DNA of 64,000 nt from the NCBI GenBank assembly GCA_964016885.1, contig OZ024759.1:2652785-2716784 (forward strand), given 5' to 3'. The position numbers and the translations under genes were made by a program. This document shows, piece after piece, positions 48,519 to 59,444 of the stretch. The notes beneath the pieces were generated by a model. That model ran no database searches. It had not been told where the DNA came from and was given only the letters and a program-made list of their open reading frames with translations. Numbering within the stretch: the first letter of the stretch is position 1; every line of letters begins with the position of its first letter. The stretch is from Eledone cirrhosa. Its lineage: Eukaryota; Mollusca; Cephalopoda; Octopoda; Eledonidae.

Positions 48519-51250
48519 TCATCATCACCATTTTATGTCCACTTTTCCCTGCTTGCAAGGGTGGGACGGGTCCTATTCAGCACCGCATCTCTCCACTTGT
48601 CACAGTCCTTCGTTATCTCCTCTGTGAGCTTCAGCGATCTGAGGTCTGCTCTCACCACGTCAGCCCATGTTTTTCGTGGTCTTCCTCTACTGCATCTTCC
48701 TTCTACTGGCATTTCTTGGCACTTCTTTACCCAGCGGTCATCCTCCATGCACATCACATGTCCATACCATCTCAGCCTTTTCTCCTGCACTCTACAACTT
48801 ATCCCTCTTATACTCAGTTTCTCTCTCAACTCGTCCATGCTTGGTCGTTCATGCACATTGACATTACACATCCAACGGAGCATACTTGCTTCATTTCTCT
48901 CCAGCCGTTGCATATCCTCTGCAGTTGCTACCCATGTCTCACTACCATGCAGCATCGTGCATCTCACACAGGCATCATATAACCAGCCTTTCATATGCAG
49001 GGAGAAACCCTTCTTTGTCAACAGAGGAAGCAGCTCCCTAAACTTCTTCCAACCCATCCTTATTCTAGATACTATGGCCTCCGAACACCCCCCCCCCATG
49101 CTAATCTGATCACCTAGCTACCAGAAGCTATCAACCACTTCTATAGAACCCACCTGCATTGGAAAAATGTGTCTATCACATTGATTACTACTGTCAAATT
49201 TCCCTGTACATCTACTGCATACATAGTTTTCCCTACCCGTTAGTTTGCCTGCTATCCCACTACATCTCTTGTGTACCTAAGATCTGGGTTGTCTACATTT
49301 TATAGAATTTATGTCAGTTCGTTTTCTACATATCAAACATGGCCATTTCCCTGATGGAATCAGAATATTATCCTCTCTTCTACTTATCAAGACTTTTGTC
49401 TTAGCTATGTTCACTCTCAGTCCTCCTGATTCCAACTGCTGTTTCCATAGCCAGAATTTATTCTGTAGCTCCTCTACTGATTCTGCTATAAGAACCTGAT
49501 CATCAGCATGGAGAAATTCCCTGTTATGGCTTGAAGGACTATAATGAACAAGAGCGGGCTGAGGACCGAACCCTGATGTACTCCTACTTGTATCTGGAAT
49601 TCCTCACTAAACTCCATTCCTACCCTCACTTTACTGACAGCACCTCTGTACATAGCTTTCACTGTCCTCACAAAGCATTCCTCTACACCTAGTTTCCTTA
49701 TGGACCACCAGATGACAGATTGGGGTACCCTATCAAAGGCCTTCTCTAGGTCAATAAAAGCAAAGTATATTCTTCTCTAAGAACCTCTCTTGTAGTTGTC
49801 TCACTAAGAACAGGGCATCTATTGTACTTTTGCCAGACACAAAACCAAACTGCATCTCATCTAGTTTGACCCTTTCTCTAATTAGTTGCGGTAATTTCTG
49901 TAATTTGCGGTAATTTCTGCCACTTTCATAACCTTATCCATCAGTTTTATACCCCCTATAATTGTTCCTCTCCAGAGCATCCCCTTTACCTTTGTAGCAA
50001 TTTATGAGAATACTGCTGCACCAGTCTTTGGGTATGACACCACCATATATAGCCTGATTGATGATGCGTGCAACCAGTTTAGTGCCTACTTCTCCTGATG
50101 CCTTCAGCATCTCAGCAACTATCCCCGACTGTCCAGCTGCCTTACCACTTTTCATTTCCTTAATCGCCTCTTGGACCCTATATTCGTTAATCTCAATAGC
50201 TGGTCCCTCTGTCGGATCTACTGAGGGTAATTTCTCTCTCTCCCATTCGTTCTCCACATTCATCAGTCTCTCATAATGACATTTCCAGGCCTCCTTTTTC
50301 TGATCATTCGTGACACTAAGTACACCGGCATCATTCCGGACACATTTATCTCCAACAACATCCTGATTTGCATTGACACACTGCCTTGCAATGTGGAACA
50401 CCGCACGCCTCTGATCTTCCCGTTGCAGAACATTAGCAACCCTCCTACTCTCAGCCTCCCTGCGTACTAAGTACACCTGATGTCTAGCTTCTCTCTTAGC
50501 GGCTGTATATTCTTCCCTACTCCCACCCTTTTTCCAAGCCTTCCATGCTAGTCTTTTGTCTCTAATGGCCTTATCTACTGTGCTGTTCCACCAGCAGGTA
50601 ACTCTCTGTCTGGTTGGAGCTCTGCTCCAGCCACAAGTTTCATCAGTACCCTGCAGTAAGTTGTCACGTAAGAAATTCCAGTTATTATCTGTCATACGTC
50701 TCTAAATCGTCTTCTTTTTCGTCATATACATCTTGAAGGGCTTTCCTCAATTTGTATTTTAGTGAAAGGTCTTTTAGCTTCCAGACCTTTCTTCTCCACA
50801 CCTTCCTCTATGTCTCATTCCATCTCTTGCTTACTGAGATATCACTAACGACTAGCCTATGCTGTGGGGTACATTCTTCCCCAGGGTATGCCTTGGTATA
50901 GATAATATCTGCCTGTCCCTATGCCTAACTAGTAAGAAGTCAATCTGGCTTATGTGCTCGCCAGATTTGTAGGTTATTAGGTGATTGGCAGGTTTCTGGA
51001 AGTTAGTGTTGCAAATGGTTAGTGTACTTGCATCACAAAATTCAAGAAGCCTCACTGCTTCCTCATTTCTTGAGGTGTAACCATGCCCACCATGTACCCC
51101 AGTGTAACCATCCTGGAGCTGTCCAACATGACCATTGAAGTCCCCTGCTAGCATAATGATGTCGCCGTCCTCTATCATTGTGGTTGTTTGTAAAAGTTGC
51201 TCGTAAAAGCAGTCTTCCTAGGCCTGCTTGGGGAGCATAGGCAGAGATGA
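48519..51250 (-). mobile_element. 5'-truncated RTE-like LINE copy (subfamily A)
   Basis: Read on minus: starts in the APE endonuclease at ISAYAPQAG, with [20 protein letters not shown] and SGEHISQIDFLLVRH, continues into the linker (RVTCWWNSTVDKAIRDKRLA), RT blocks MKSGKAAGQSGIVAEMLKAS and NNYRG, a deleted region around YADD (the frame breaks near 49530), the zinc finger, and the C-terminal LRWYGHVMCMEDDRWVKKCQ / SRGRPRKTWADV. The (TGATGA) tail is at 48519-48528. Several frameshifts and deletions. The 5' junction is inside a TA microsatellite. Confidence 0.92.
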
Positions 51251-51265
51251 TATATATATATATAT

Positions 51266-51307
<42 letters not shown>

Positions 51308-51361
51308 GTGTATATATATATATATATATATGTGTGTGTCCATATATATATATATATATAG
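51251..51361. repeat. (TA)n microsatellite
   Basis: TA runs with a few TACATGTG interruptions between a LINE 5' junction and a Penelope-like fragment. Confidence 0.95.
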
Positions 51362-51644
51362 TGTCCATAGACACTCTATCAATAACAGGAAGCTCATAAA
51401 CACAACAACTCTCGCCAATAAAATCTGGCAACTCAGAGATGCAAACATGAAATATAAAATCAGCTGGACGAAGCTATCAACAGCAATGGCCTATCGAATT
51501 AGCATGTCCCACTGTGGTCTTTGTAATATGGAACTTTTCCAAATTTTAAATTACAACAAAATGCTACTTAACAGTAAAATTGAAAGAACTATTTTCTGTA
51601 GGCATAAAACGGCGACCAAATTTGAGAATTTTAGACCAGCTTAA
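51362..51644 (+). mobile_element. Penelope-like element fragment, C-terminal end of the endonuclease ORF
   Basis: The frame reads [31 protein letters not shown], then MSHCGLCNMELFQILNYNKM and NSKIERTIFCRHKTATKFEN before TAA (51642-51644). The pattern T-L-x-x-x-IW-x-L-(K/R)D ... ISW ... C-x-L-C-x-x-E ... LN(S/K) ... CRHK is the conserved region after the GIY-YIG domain in many Penelope-like elements. The GIY-YIG core is missing because the 5' junction falls in the (TA)n run. Confidence 0.6.
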
Positions 51645-53032
<1,388 letters not shown>

Positions 53033-53033
53033 A

Positions 53034-53113
<80 letters not shown>

Positions 53114-53121
53114 TGTGTGTC

Positions 53122-53163
<42 letters not shown>

Positions 53164-53180
53164 GACACACACTCACACTC

Positions 53181-53252
<72 letters not shown>
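53033..53252. repeat. (TG)n and (TA)n microsatellites
   Basis: TG run at 53036-53111, TA runs at 53129-53155 and 53187-53252. An inverted pair TGTGAGTGTGTGTCTATGTG (53109) and CACATAGACACACACTCACA (53157) flanks the first TA run, so the region can form a hairpin. Confidence 0.9.
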
Positions 53253-53559
53253 GTCCCTCTCTCTCTCTCTCACTCCCTACTTGCACCAAATATAAATAAG
53301 CATGTTACGAAGGACAAAACTCAGAATTTGTCAACTCTTTTTAAATGGTCAGTCGACTTCTACGAAAATGTAATGTGTAATATAACATTTTCTTCTTGTC
53401 TCCTCAACCTTCGATTCATTCATCCATATATCTACAATCGTTGCTATCCTATAATTCTGTCTCACTGTTCCAAATAATCTTCTCCATGCTTGTTCTAAAT
53501 AATCTTCTCTTTGCTAACTACCCCATACCCCTCCCTCCCGCCCCCACTCTCCACCTTTA

Positions 53560-56500
53560 TTATTTGGACCAATCACAAGTCAACGGCCTATCTATCACTT
53601 CTGGCTGCTTTTCGATATGATGGATGGACTAAGGAATTTCTGGAGAGTCTGAAGAATCTGGACACTCGATGACAATGCCAAAGATGACGACAAATTCACC
53701 TCATGCTGCCGGACGAAAGGGCAAGGCCGCCTCCTCTTTGTTTTGGAAGCGGATGGGTAAAATAACCCCAACCCCATCCCCCTCACCCCTCCCTGCGCCC
53801 CATCCTCCAAACACAATCCAAAATTTCAGAGTTGGTACCATGAATGTAGGCACCTTAAAAGGTCGCTCTAACGAGGTTGTAGAAATGCTTGAACGTAAGG
53901 AGGTTGATGTTTGCTGTATCCAAGAGACCAGGTGGAGGGGCGGGTCTGCTAGATTCATTGTGGGTAAAGAACGTTGCTATAAGCTTTTCTGGGTGGGAAA
54001 TGACAATGGGATGGGTGGGGTAGGAATCATGTTAGCAGAAAAGTGGGCAGATAAGATAATAAATGTAAATAGAGTGAATGACAGAATAATGAAAATAAGA
54101 CTTGTCTTCAATAGAACTACTGTGACAGTAATATCTGCGTACGCACCGCAAACCGGACTGCCTGGCGCTATAAAAGATAGATTCTATGAGACACTGATGC
54201 TCACTACCTCCCAAATAACCGACAGTGACTATATAATTATTGTTGGCGACCTAAATGGCCACGTTGGACAACATTGTGATGGCTATGACGGAATCCATGG
54301 AGGCTATGGGTTTGGTACTAGAAATGAGGAAGGTTCCAGAATCCTGGAATTCTGTGATGCAAATAACCTAACTATCTGTAACACTAACTTCAAAAAACGA
54401 GACAATCACTTGATCACCTACAGATCAGGGGAACATACCAGCCAGGTAGATTATATCCTTACCAGAAGACGTCACAGAGTGTCTGTTGTAAACACTAAAT
54501 CCCTCCCCCATGAAGAATGCACCTCCCAACATAGAGTGATAATTAGCGACCTAATAGTCAGGACGAGACGTACTAGACAGCAGAAGAGGACTATCCTCAG
54601 GAGAAAAATATGGAAGCTAAAGGACCCCACAGCCAGTAATAAATTTAAAAGCATATTACTTGATGCTTTCGACAGTAAGGAAGAGCAATTAGAATCGTAC
54701 AATATAGAGGAACAGTGGGAATTCCTGAAAGCAAACCTGCTGATGGCGGCAGACAAAGTCTGTGGCTGGAGCAGGCCTGTAGGCAGGAGGAGAGTAACAT
54801 GGTGGTGGAACAGTAAGGTGGAGGAGTCAATTAAGGCCAAAAAGCAGGCTTGGAAAGCATGGCGGGATGGGGGAAGTAGAAAAGACTATCAAGTGGCCAG
54901 GAGGGAAGCTAGGAGACAAGTGTACTTCGCAAGAAGGGAAGCAGAAGAAAGAAAGTTCAAGCATGTTCTACAACGCGAGGACCAAAAATGTGAGCTGTTC
55001 AGGATTGCTAGGCAATGTGTCAAGGAAAACCGTGATATTGTCGGGGAGAAGTGTGTACTTAATGATGATGGCGTACTTGCCATCACTGACGCTGATAAGA
55101 AGGTAGCTTGGAAGTGTCACTACGAAAGGCTACTAAATGAGGAGAATAAATGGGAGAAAGACAGTCTCCCCCACATCGACCCAATAGAGGGACCAGCAGT
55201 GTTAGTCGAAGGTAGTATAATAAGTAAGGCAATCAAAGATATGAAGACGGGTAAGGCGGCTGGGCCTTCGGAAATAGTTGCTGAGATGCTGAAAGCCTCT
55301 GGAACGGTGGGACACACCATGGTCACCCGGATAGTAAACCAAGTCATACAGAATGGGGTTGTTCCGAAGGACTGGCGTAGCAGCATCATCATTAATTGTT
55401 ACAAGGGTAAAGGAGATGCCCTAGATAGGAATAACTATAGAGGCATTAAATTAATCGACCAGGTCATGAAGGTCACGGAAAAAGTAATAGCGCAACTAAT
55501 CAGAGAGAGAATTGATCTAGATGAAATGCAATTCGGGTTAGTGTCAGGCAAAAGTACCACAGACGCTCTTTTCATTGTACGACAACTACAGGAGAAGTAC
55601 CTAGCTAAAAGTAAACCCCTATACTTAGCTTTTGTCGACTTGGAGAAAGCCTTCGACAGAGTCCCTCGTTACATTATCTCGTGGGCTCTTAGAAAACTTG
55701 GTGTTGATGAATTGCTTGTGAGAGCTATACAAGCCATGTATAAAGAAACAGTCAGCAAGGTTAGAATTAACAACGAATATAGTGAAGAGTTTAGCGTAAA
55801 AGTTGGTGTTCATCAGGGCTCTGTTCTTAGCCCCCTATTATTTATTATTGCCCTTCAGGCTATAACAGTGGAGTCCAAGACCGGCTGCCCATGGGAACTC
55901 CTATACGCAGATGATCTAACGCTCATAGCTGAATCAATGGCCGAGCTAGAGAAGAAATTCCAAACATGGAAGCACGGCTTAGAATCAAAAGGCCTTAAAA
56001 TTAACCTGGCTAAGACTAAAGTTCTAGATTGTAGGAAAGAAAATAAGGCGCCGGTCCCTTCCGGGAAATGGCCATGCTCAGTGTGTAGGAAAGGCGTAGG
56101 TAGAAACTCCATTTTATGTCCCAAATGCAAAGTATGGGTGCATAAAAGATGTAGTGGGATCACAGGTAAGCTAACTAAGAACATAGATTTTACATGTGGC
56201 TGGTGCTCTGGTGCAATAAGTAGCAGCAAGTGTCCACAAAATACTAGCTCTTTCAATTGTGCAGAGGGTTCTATAGAAACAGTGGACACCTTCCGTTACC
56301 TGGGTGACAAAATCAGCAGTGGGGGAGGGTGCTCTGAAAGTACAGTAGCTAGAGTCAGAACTGGATGGAAAAAGTTCAGAGAGCTTATACCACTATTAGC
56401 CTCTAAAGGGTTCTCCCTAAAAATGAAAGGCAGTTTGTATGATGCCTGCATATGAACAGCAATGTTGCATGGCAGTGAGACCTGGGCATTGTGTGCAGAG

Positions 56501-57253
56501 GATATACGCAGACTAGAGAGGAACGAAGCTTGCATGCTCCGCTAGATGTGTAATAGTAATATACATGAACGGCAAAGCATAAATGAACTAAGGGAAAAAT
56601 TAGAAATAAGAGGGATCAGATATTGTTTACTTGAGAGAAGGCTACATTGGTATGGTCACGTGATGCGCATGAAAGACGACAGCTGTATAAAAAAGTGCAG
56701 GGCAATAAAGATAGACGGTAGCCACGGAGTAGGCAGACCCAGAAAAACCTGGGACGACCTGATAAATTCCGACCTCACACACTTACACCTCTCCAAGACA
56801 ATGTCACTGGACCGAGATCTTTGGCGGTACTCAGTAATAGAGAAGACCCGCCTTACCTAAATACAAAGTAAAACCTACTACAGTCAGTAGGCACCTCTAA
56901 CAAAATACACCCCCGTCCCCCCACCCCACCCCATCCACACCGCCCCTTTCAATGTAAAGTTATGTTGGTGCCACAACATCCAGGCCAAAACAAATGAGAT
57001 CGTGTAGGTGTCACGACAAAAAAACACACAGTCCACGCTGTAATGTGGCCGTGTAGGCAACACGGTAAAAACCTCCCAGTCCCACACTGTAAATGTGGTT
57101 GGTGTTAGGAAGGGGATCCAGCTGTAGAAAACCCGCCAGACAGTCCTATGCGAGCAAGACAACCACTCTTGCCTCAAGTGGGAAAACTCCCGTCCAAACC
57201 TATGCAAGCGTGGAACATGGACGTTAAACGATGATGATGATGATGATGATGAT
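53560..57253 (+). mobile_element. Near-full-length RTE-like LINE (subfamily B)
   Basis: A single-ORF non-LTR retrotransposon: N-terminal APE-type endonuclease, central reverse transcriptase, zinc finger and C-terminal domain, then a 3' UTR (GTTGGTGTTAGGAAGGGGAT ...) ending in (ATG)n at 57229-57253. One ORF of about 1060 codons and a short simple-repeat tail instead of poly(A) fit the RTE/BovB-type group; clade assignment is from architecture only. The 5' end is not certain; 53560 is a guess from the start of unique sequence after the (TA)n run and a GC-rich leader. Confidence 0.9.
53669..56860 (+). pseudogene. LINE ORF: endonuclease-reverse transcriptase polyprotein with two nonsense codons
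   Basis: Starts at ATG 53669 and is open for 928 codons to TGA at 56453-56455. The same frame resumes to TAG at 56543-56545 and then to TAA at 56858-56860, so only two point nonsense changes interrupt it. Domains: APE endonuclease about residues 52-295 (TMNVGT N59, QETRW E86, GDLNGHVG D194/N196, SQVDY D261, SQHRVIISDL H288); RT about 520-790 (GKAAGPSEIVAEMLK, NNYRGIKLIDQVMK, AFVDLEKAFDRVP, QGSVLSPLLF, YADD 746-749); PHD-like zinc finger about 802-852 (CSVCRK ... CPKCKVWVHKRCSGI ... CGWC). The part after the stops holds ERRLHWYGHVMRMKDDS and GRPRKTWDDL. The first stop is CGA to TGA relative to the 34561 copy; the second replaces a Trp codon. Confidence 0.93.
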
Positions 57254-57962
57254 ATTATATCAATGATATTAATAAATGGAAACAATATTTATAAAACGAT
57301 ATTTATTTTATTATATATATTTCAAGGGTACCAAAATTTTGGTATGCCCTTATAAGATAAAATACAAAATTTGTTTTATAAATAGTGACATACCCAAGAA
57401 ACCAGACCTTATCAGTTCAGGCTCAGTTTGGATAGTGTAAGAAAAATTTCAAATATTTAGGATGAATATGTAAATAAGGTTGAAATGTAAGACTGAAAAA
57501 AGATTACATTTAGACACTAGGTAAATTTAAATAATTATTAGGATAATTTATAAAGGGAAGAAGAGAAAAATCTCTTTGCTTATATATATATATATACATA
57601 TATATAATTTATAAGGGAAGAAGAAAGAAAAAGAGAGGCCAATATTAATACAAGAAAAAATTATAGTTAGAAATACACTATTATTATTAAGATAAAATTG
57701 TATGGATCATATCAGTGATGGTGTAAGGAGAGTTATATAATTATATTTAATTATATAATCATATATTTTGGTAGTATTTATAAAATAATATGAGAGTTAA
57801 AAATGCTTTCAAGTGGTAGAATACCAATTTAAAATTTTTAAAAATTGAGATATACAACTAATTATTGGATCTATTCAAATTATGAGTTATAATATTATAT
57901 AGATAATATTTATAAGTATATTTTAAGGTTGTAAGCATATTTTAGTTTATTATATTACAACA
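57254..57962. other. AT-rich sequence with a decayed hammerhead terminus
   Basis: On minus, 57304-57364 has stem I TATTTTAT/ATAAAATA and a long stem II (ATACCAAAATTTTGGTA) before GAAATATATATA, but the core reads CTTATAA instead of CTGATGA, so it should be inactive. The rest is AT-rich with a TA run at 57582-57605. No exon recognised. Confidence 0.55.
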
Positions 57963-58085
57963 TGTATATATATATATATATACATGTGTGTATATATATA
58001 CATGTGTATATATATACATGTGTGTATATATATATATACATGTGTATATATATACATGTATTTATATATACATGTGTATATATAT
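57963..58085. repeat. (TA)n microsatellite with TACATGTG interruptions
   Basis: Imperfect TA repeat before the Penelope-like element. Confidence 0.9.
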
Positions 58086-58211
58086 TTCGTTTCTGAATTT
58101 GTTTAGCAAGATTCTTTATCTGAAAACATGTGTTGAAACCGATATTGTTATACTTTGGGAGGGTTATGTTGCAAATAAGAAACACACGCACCAGTTGCTT
58201 TCACTTCAATG

Positions 58212-59008
58212 TGCAACCCCAAAGAACTAGACAGACACATACAACACTTCATCCACCGTATGCAGTTCTCTGGTTACAATCAGAGAGATAAAATCAGAGT
58301 ATATAGAGGAGCCAGAACCAAATGGGAAAAAAAAAAAAAAAAAAAAAGGTAAATAAAGACACAAATGGGACCTGCCCCTTGTATAGGAGCAAATTCTGGA
58401 ATAGAATAGAAAGAACTAGGAATAAGGTTAATAGAATAAACTCATGTTATGATAGCAATAAATACCAGAGTGTAATGTTCATCGATACAACCCCTAGAGG
58501 TGAATTAGCTTACAAATTTAGAAGGGCCCTAGATAAACATAAACCTAATATTAAGATAGTAGAAAAACCAGGTACCTCCATAAAAACACTTATTAGCAAT
58601 ACATACCCTTTCCAAAGACCTCCCTGTATAGATAAGAAATGTATAATCTGTAAATTAAGCCCCCACATTAACTGTAAAACTAGAAATGTAGTATATAGCA
58701 TAAGATGTACTGAATGACAATGTAGAGATAAGAATATAATGTACATAGGTGAGACAGCTCGTAGTATAGGGGAACGGATAAATGAACACTGGCGAGACCT
58801 TCAATATAGTAAAGAATCATCTGTACTCTACCAACATGCTAAAATAGAACATAAGGGTAAATTAGAGAACATAGAAATAAAAATAGAATCTACACACAGA
58901 AAAGACGCAATGTTTAGACAAATCACAGAGGCAATAAACATAAATGAACTCCAACCAAAATTAAATAGAAAATATGAATGGAACAGCAACATCACAACTT
59001 ACAATTAA
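58212..59008 (+). pseudogene. Penelope GIY-YIG endonuclease ORF, broken by an A-run and one TGA
   Basis: The frame from 58322 reads CPLYRSKFWNRIERTRNKVN ... IDTTPRGELAYKFRRALDKH ... CIDKKCIICKLSPHINCKTR NVVYSIRCTE, hits TGA at 58715-58717, then continues in frame with RDKNIMYIGETARSIGERIN EHWRDL to TAA at 59006-59008. The CxxC pairs before YIGET and the R..EH residues are typical of Penelope endonucleases. Upstream, 58212-58326 continues the protein in another frame; the switch lies in 21 consecutive A residues (58327-58347), so slippage in that tract is the likely cause. Acts, in intact elements, as the nicking endonuclease for retrotransposition. Confidence 0.72.
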
Positions 59009-59209
59009 GGACAAAATGAAAACACACACGCACATAGAACAAACAACCAACCAGTAACATGTAAATAAACAAATAAATAAACAAATATAAACACACACAC
59101 AGACACCCGGATGTAACACGTGCGCAAACTAAGCACGCAACACACAAAAAAACAAGATGGTGTAGGACAGAACAAAGGAGAGGCACAAAAACAAAGAAAA
59201 GAATCCCCA

Positions 59210-59252
59210 GTCACTGAAGAGGTCACAGAATGTGTGACGAAAGAACTTTGAC
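59210..59252 (+). ncRNA. Hammerhead-ribozyme-like motif of the Penelope-like element
   Basis: Core CTGAAGA (59214-59220, N7 = A), stem II GTCACA / TGTGAC with one extra G on the 5' side, core GAAA (59239-59242), very short stem III, and stem I GTCA (59210-59213) with TGAC (59249-59252). Placement near the element's 3' end fits known Penelope ribozymes. The extra base in stem II makes activity doubtful. Confidence 0.45.
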
Positions 59253-59398
59253 AATATATAAACAATCATCTGGTTGTGGAACCAACCAACCGGAAATTTA
59301 TAAATTCCTAAATTTATAAATTTATTATAATAAATTGAAGTGAAAGCAACTGGTGCATGTGTTTCTTATTGGCAACATGACCCTCCCAAAGTATAACA

Positions 59399-59401
<3 letters not shown>

Positions 59402-59440
<39 letters not shown>
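59402..59440. repeat. (TA)n microsatellite
   Basis: Pure TA run separating the Penelope-like element from the next LINE. Confidence 0.95.

Positions 59441-59444
<4 letters not shown>

Larger units (their letters stand above)
58143..59401 (+). mobile_element. Truncated Penelope-like element bounded by inverted repeats
   Basis: A 68-bp segment starting TATTGTTATACTTTGGGAGG (58143-58210) recurs inverted at 59334-59401 with about four differences. Between them lie a remnant of the RT-endonuclease linker (HFIHRMQFSGYNQRDKIRVY), a GIY-YIG endonuclease, and a hammerhead-like motif near the 3' end. Inverted terminal segments and ribozyme motifs are known for Penelope-like elements. The RT domain is missing, so it is a 5'-truncated copy. 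Confidence 0.7.

Noticed and set aside
54032..55392. Minus-strand open frames inside the LINE ORF
   Set aside because: Shadows of the + strand endonuclease/RT frame, without any independent motif.
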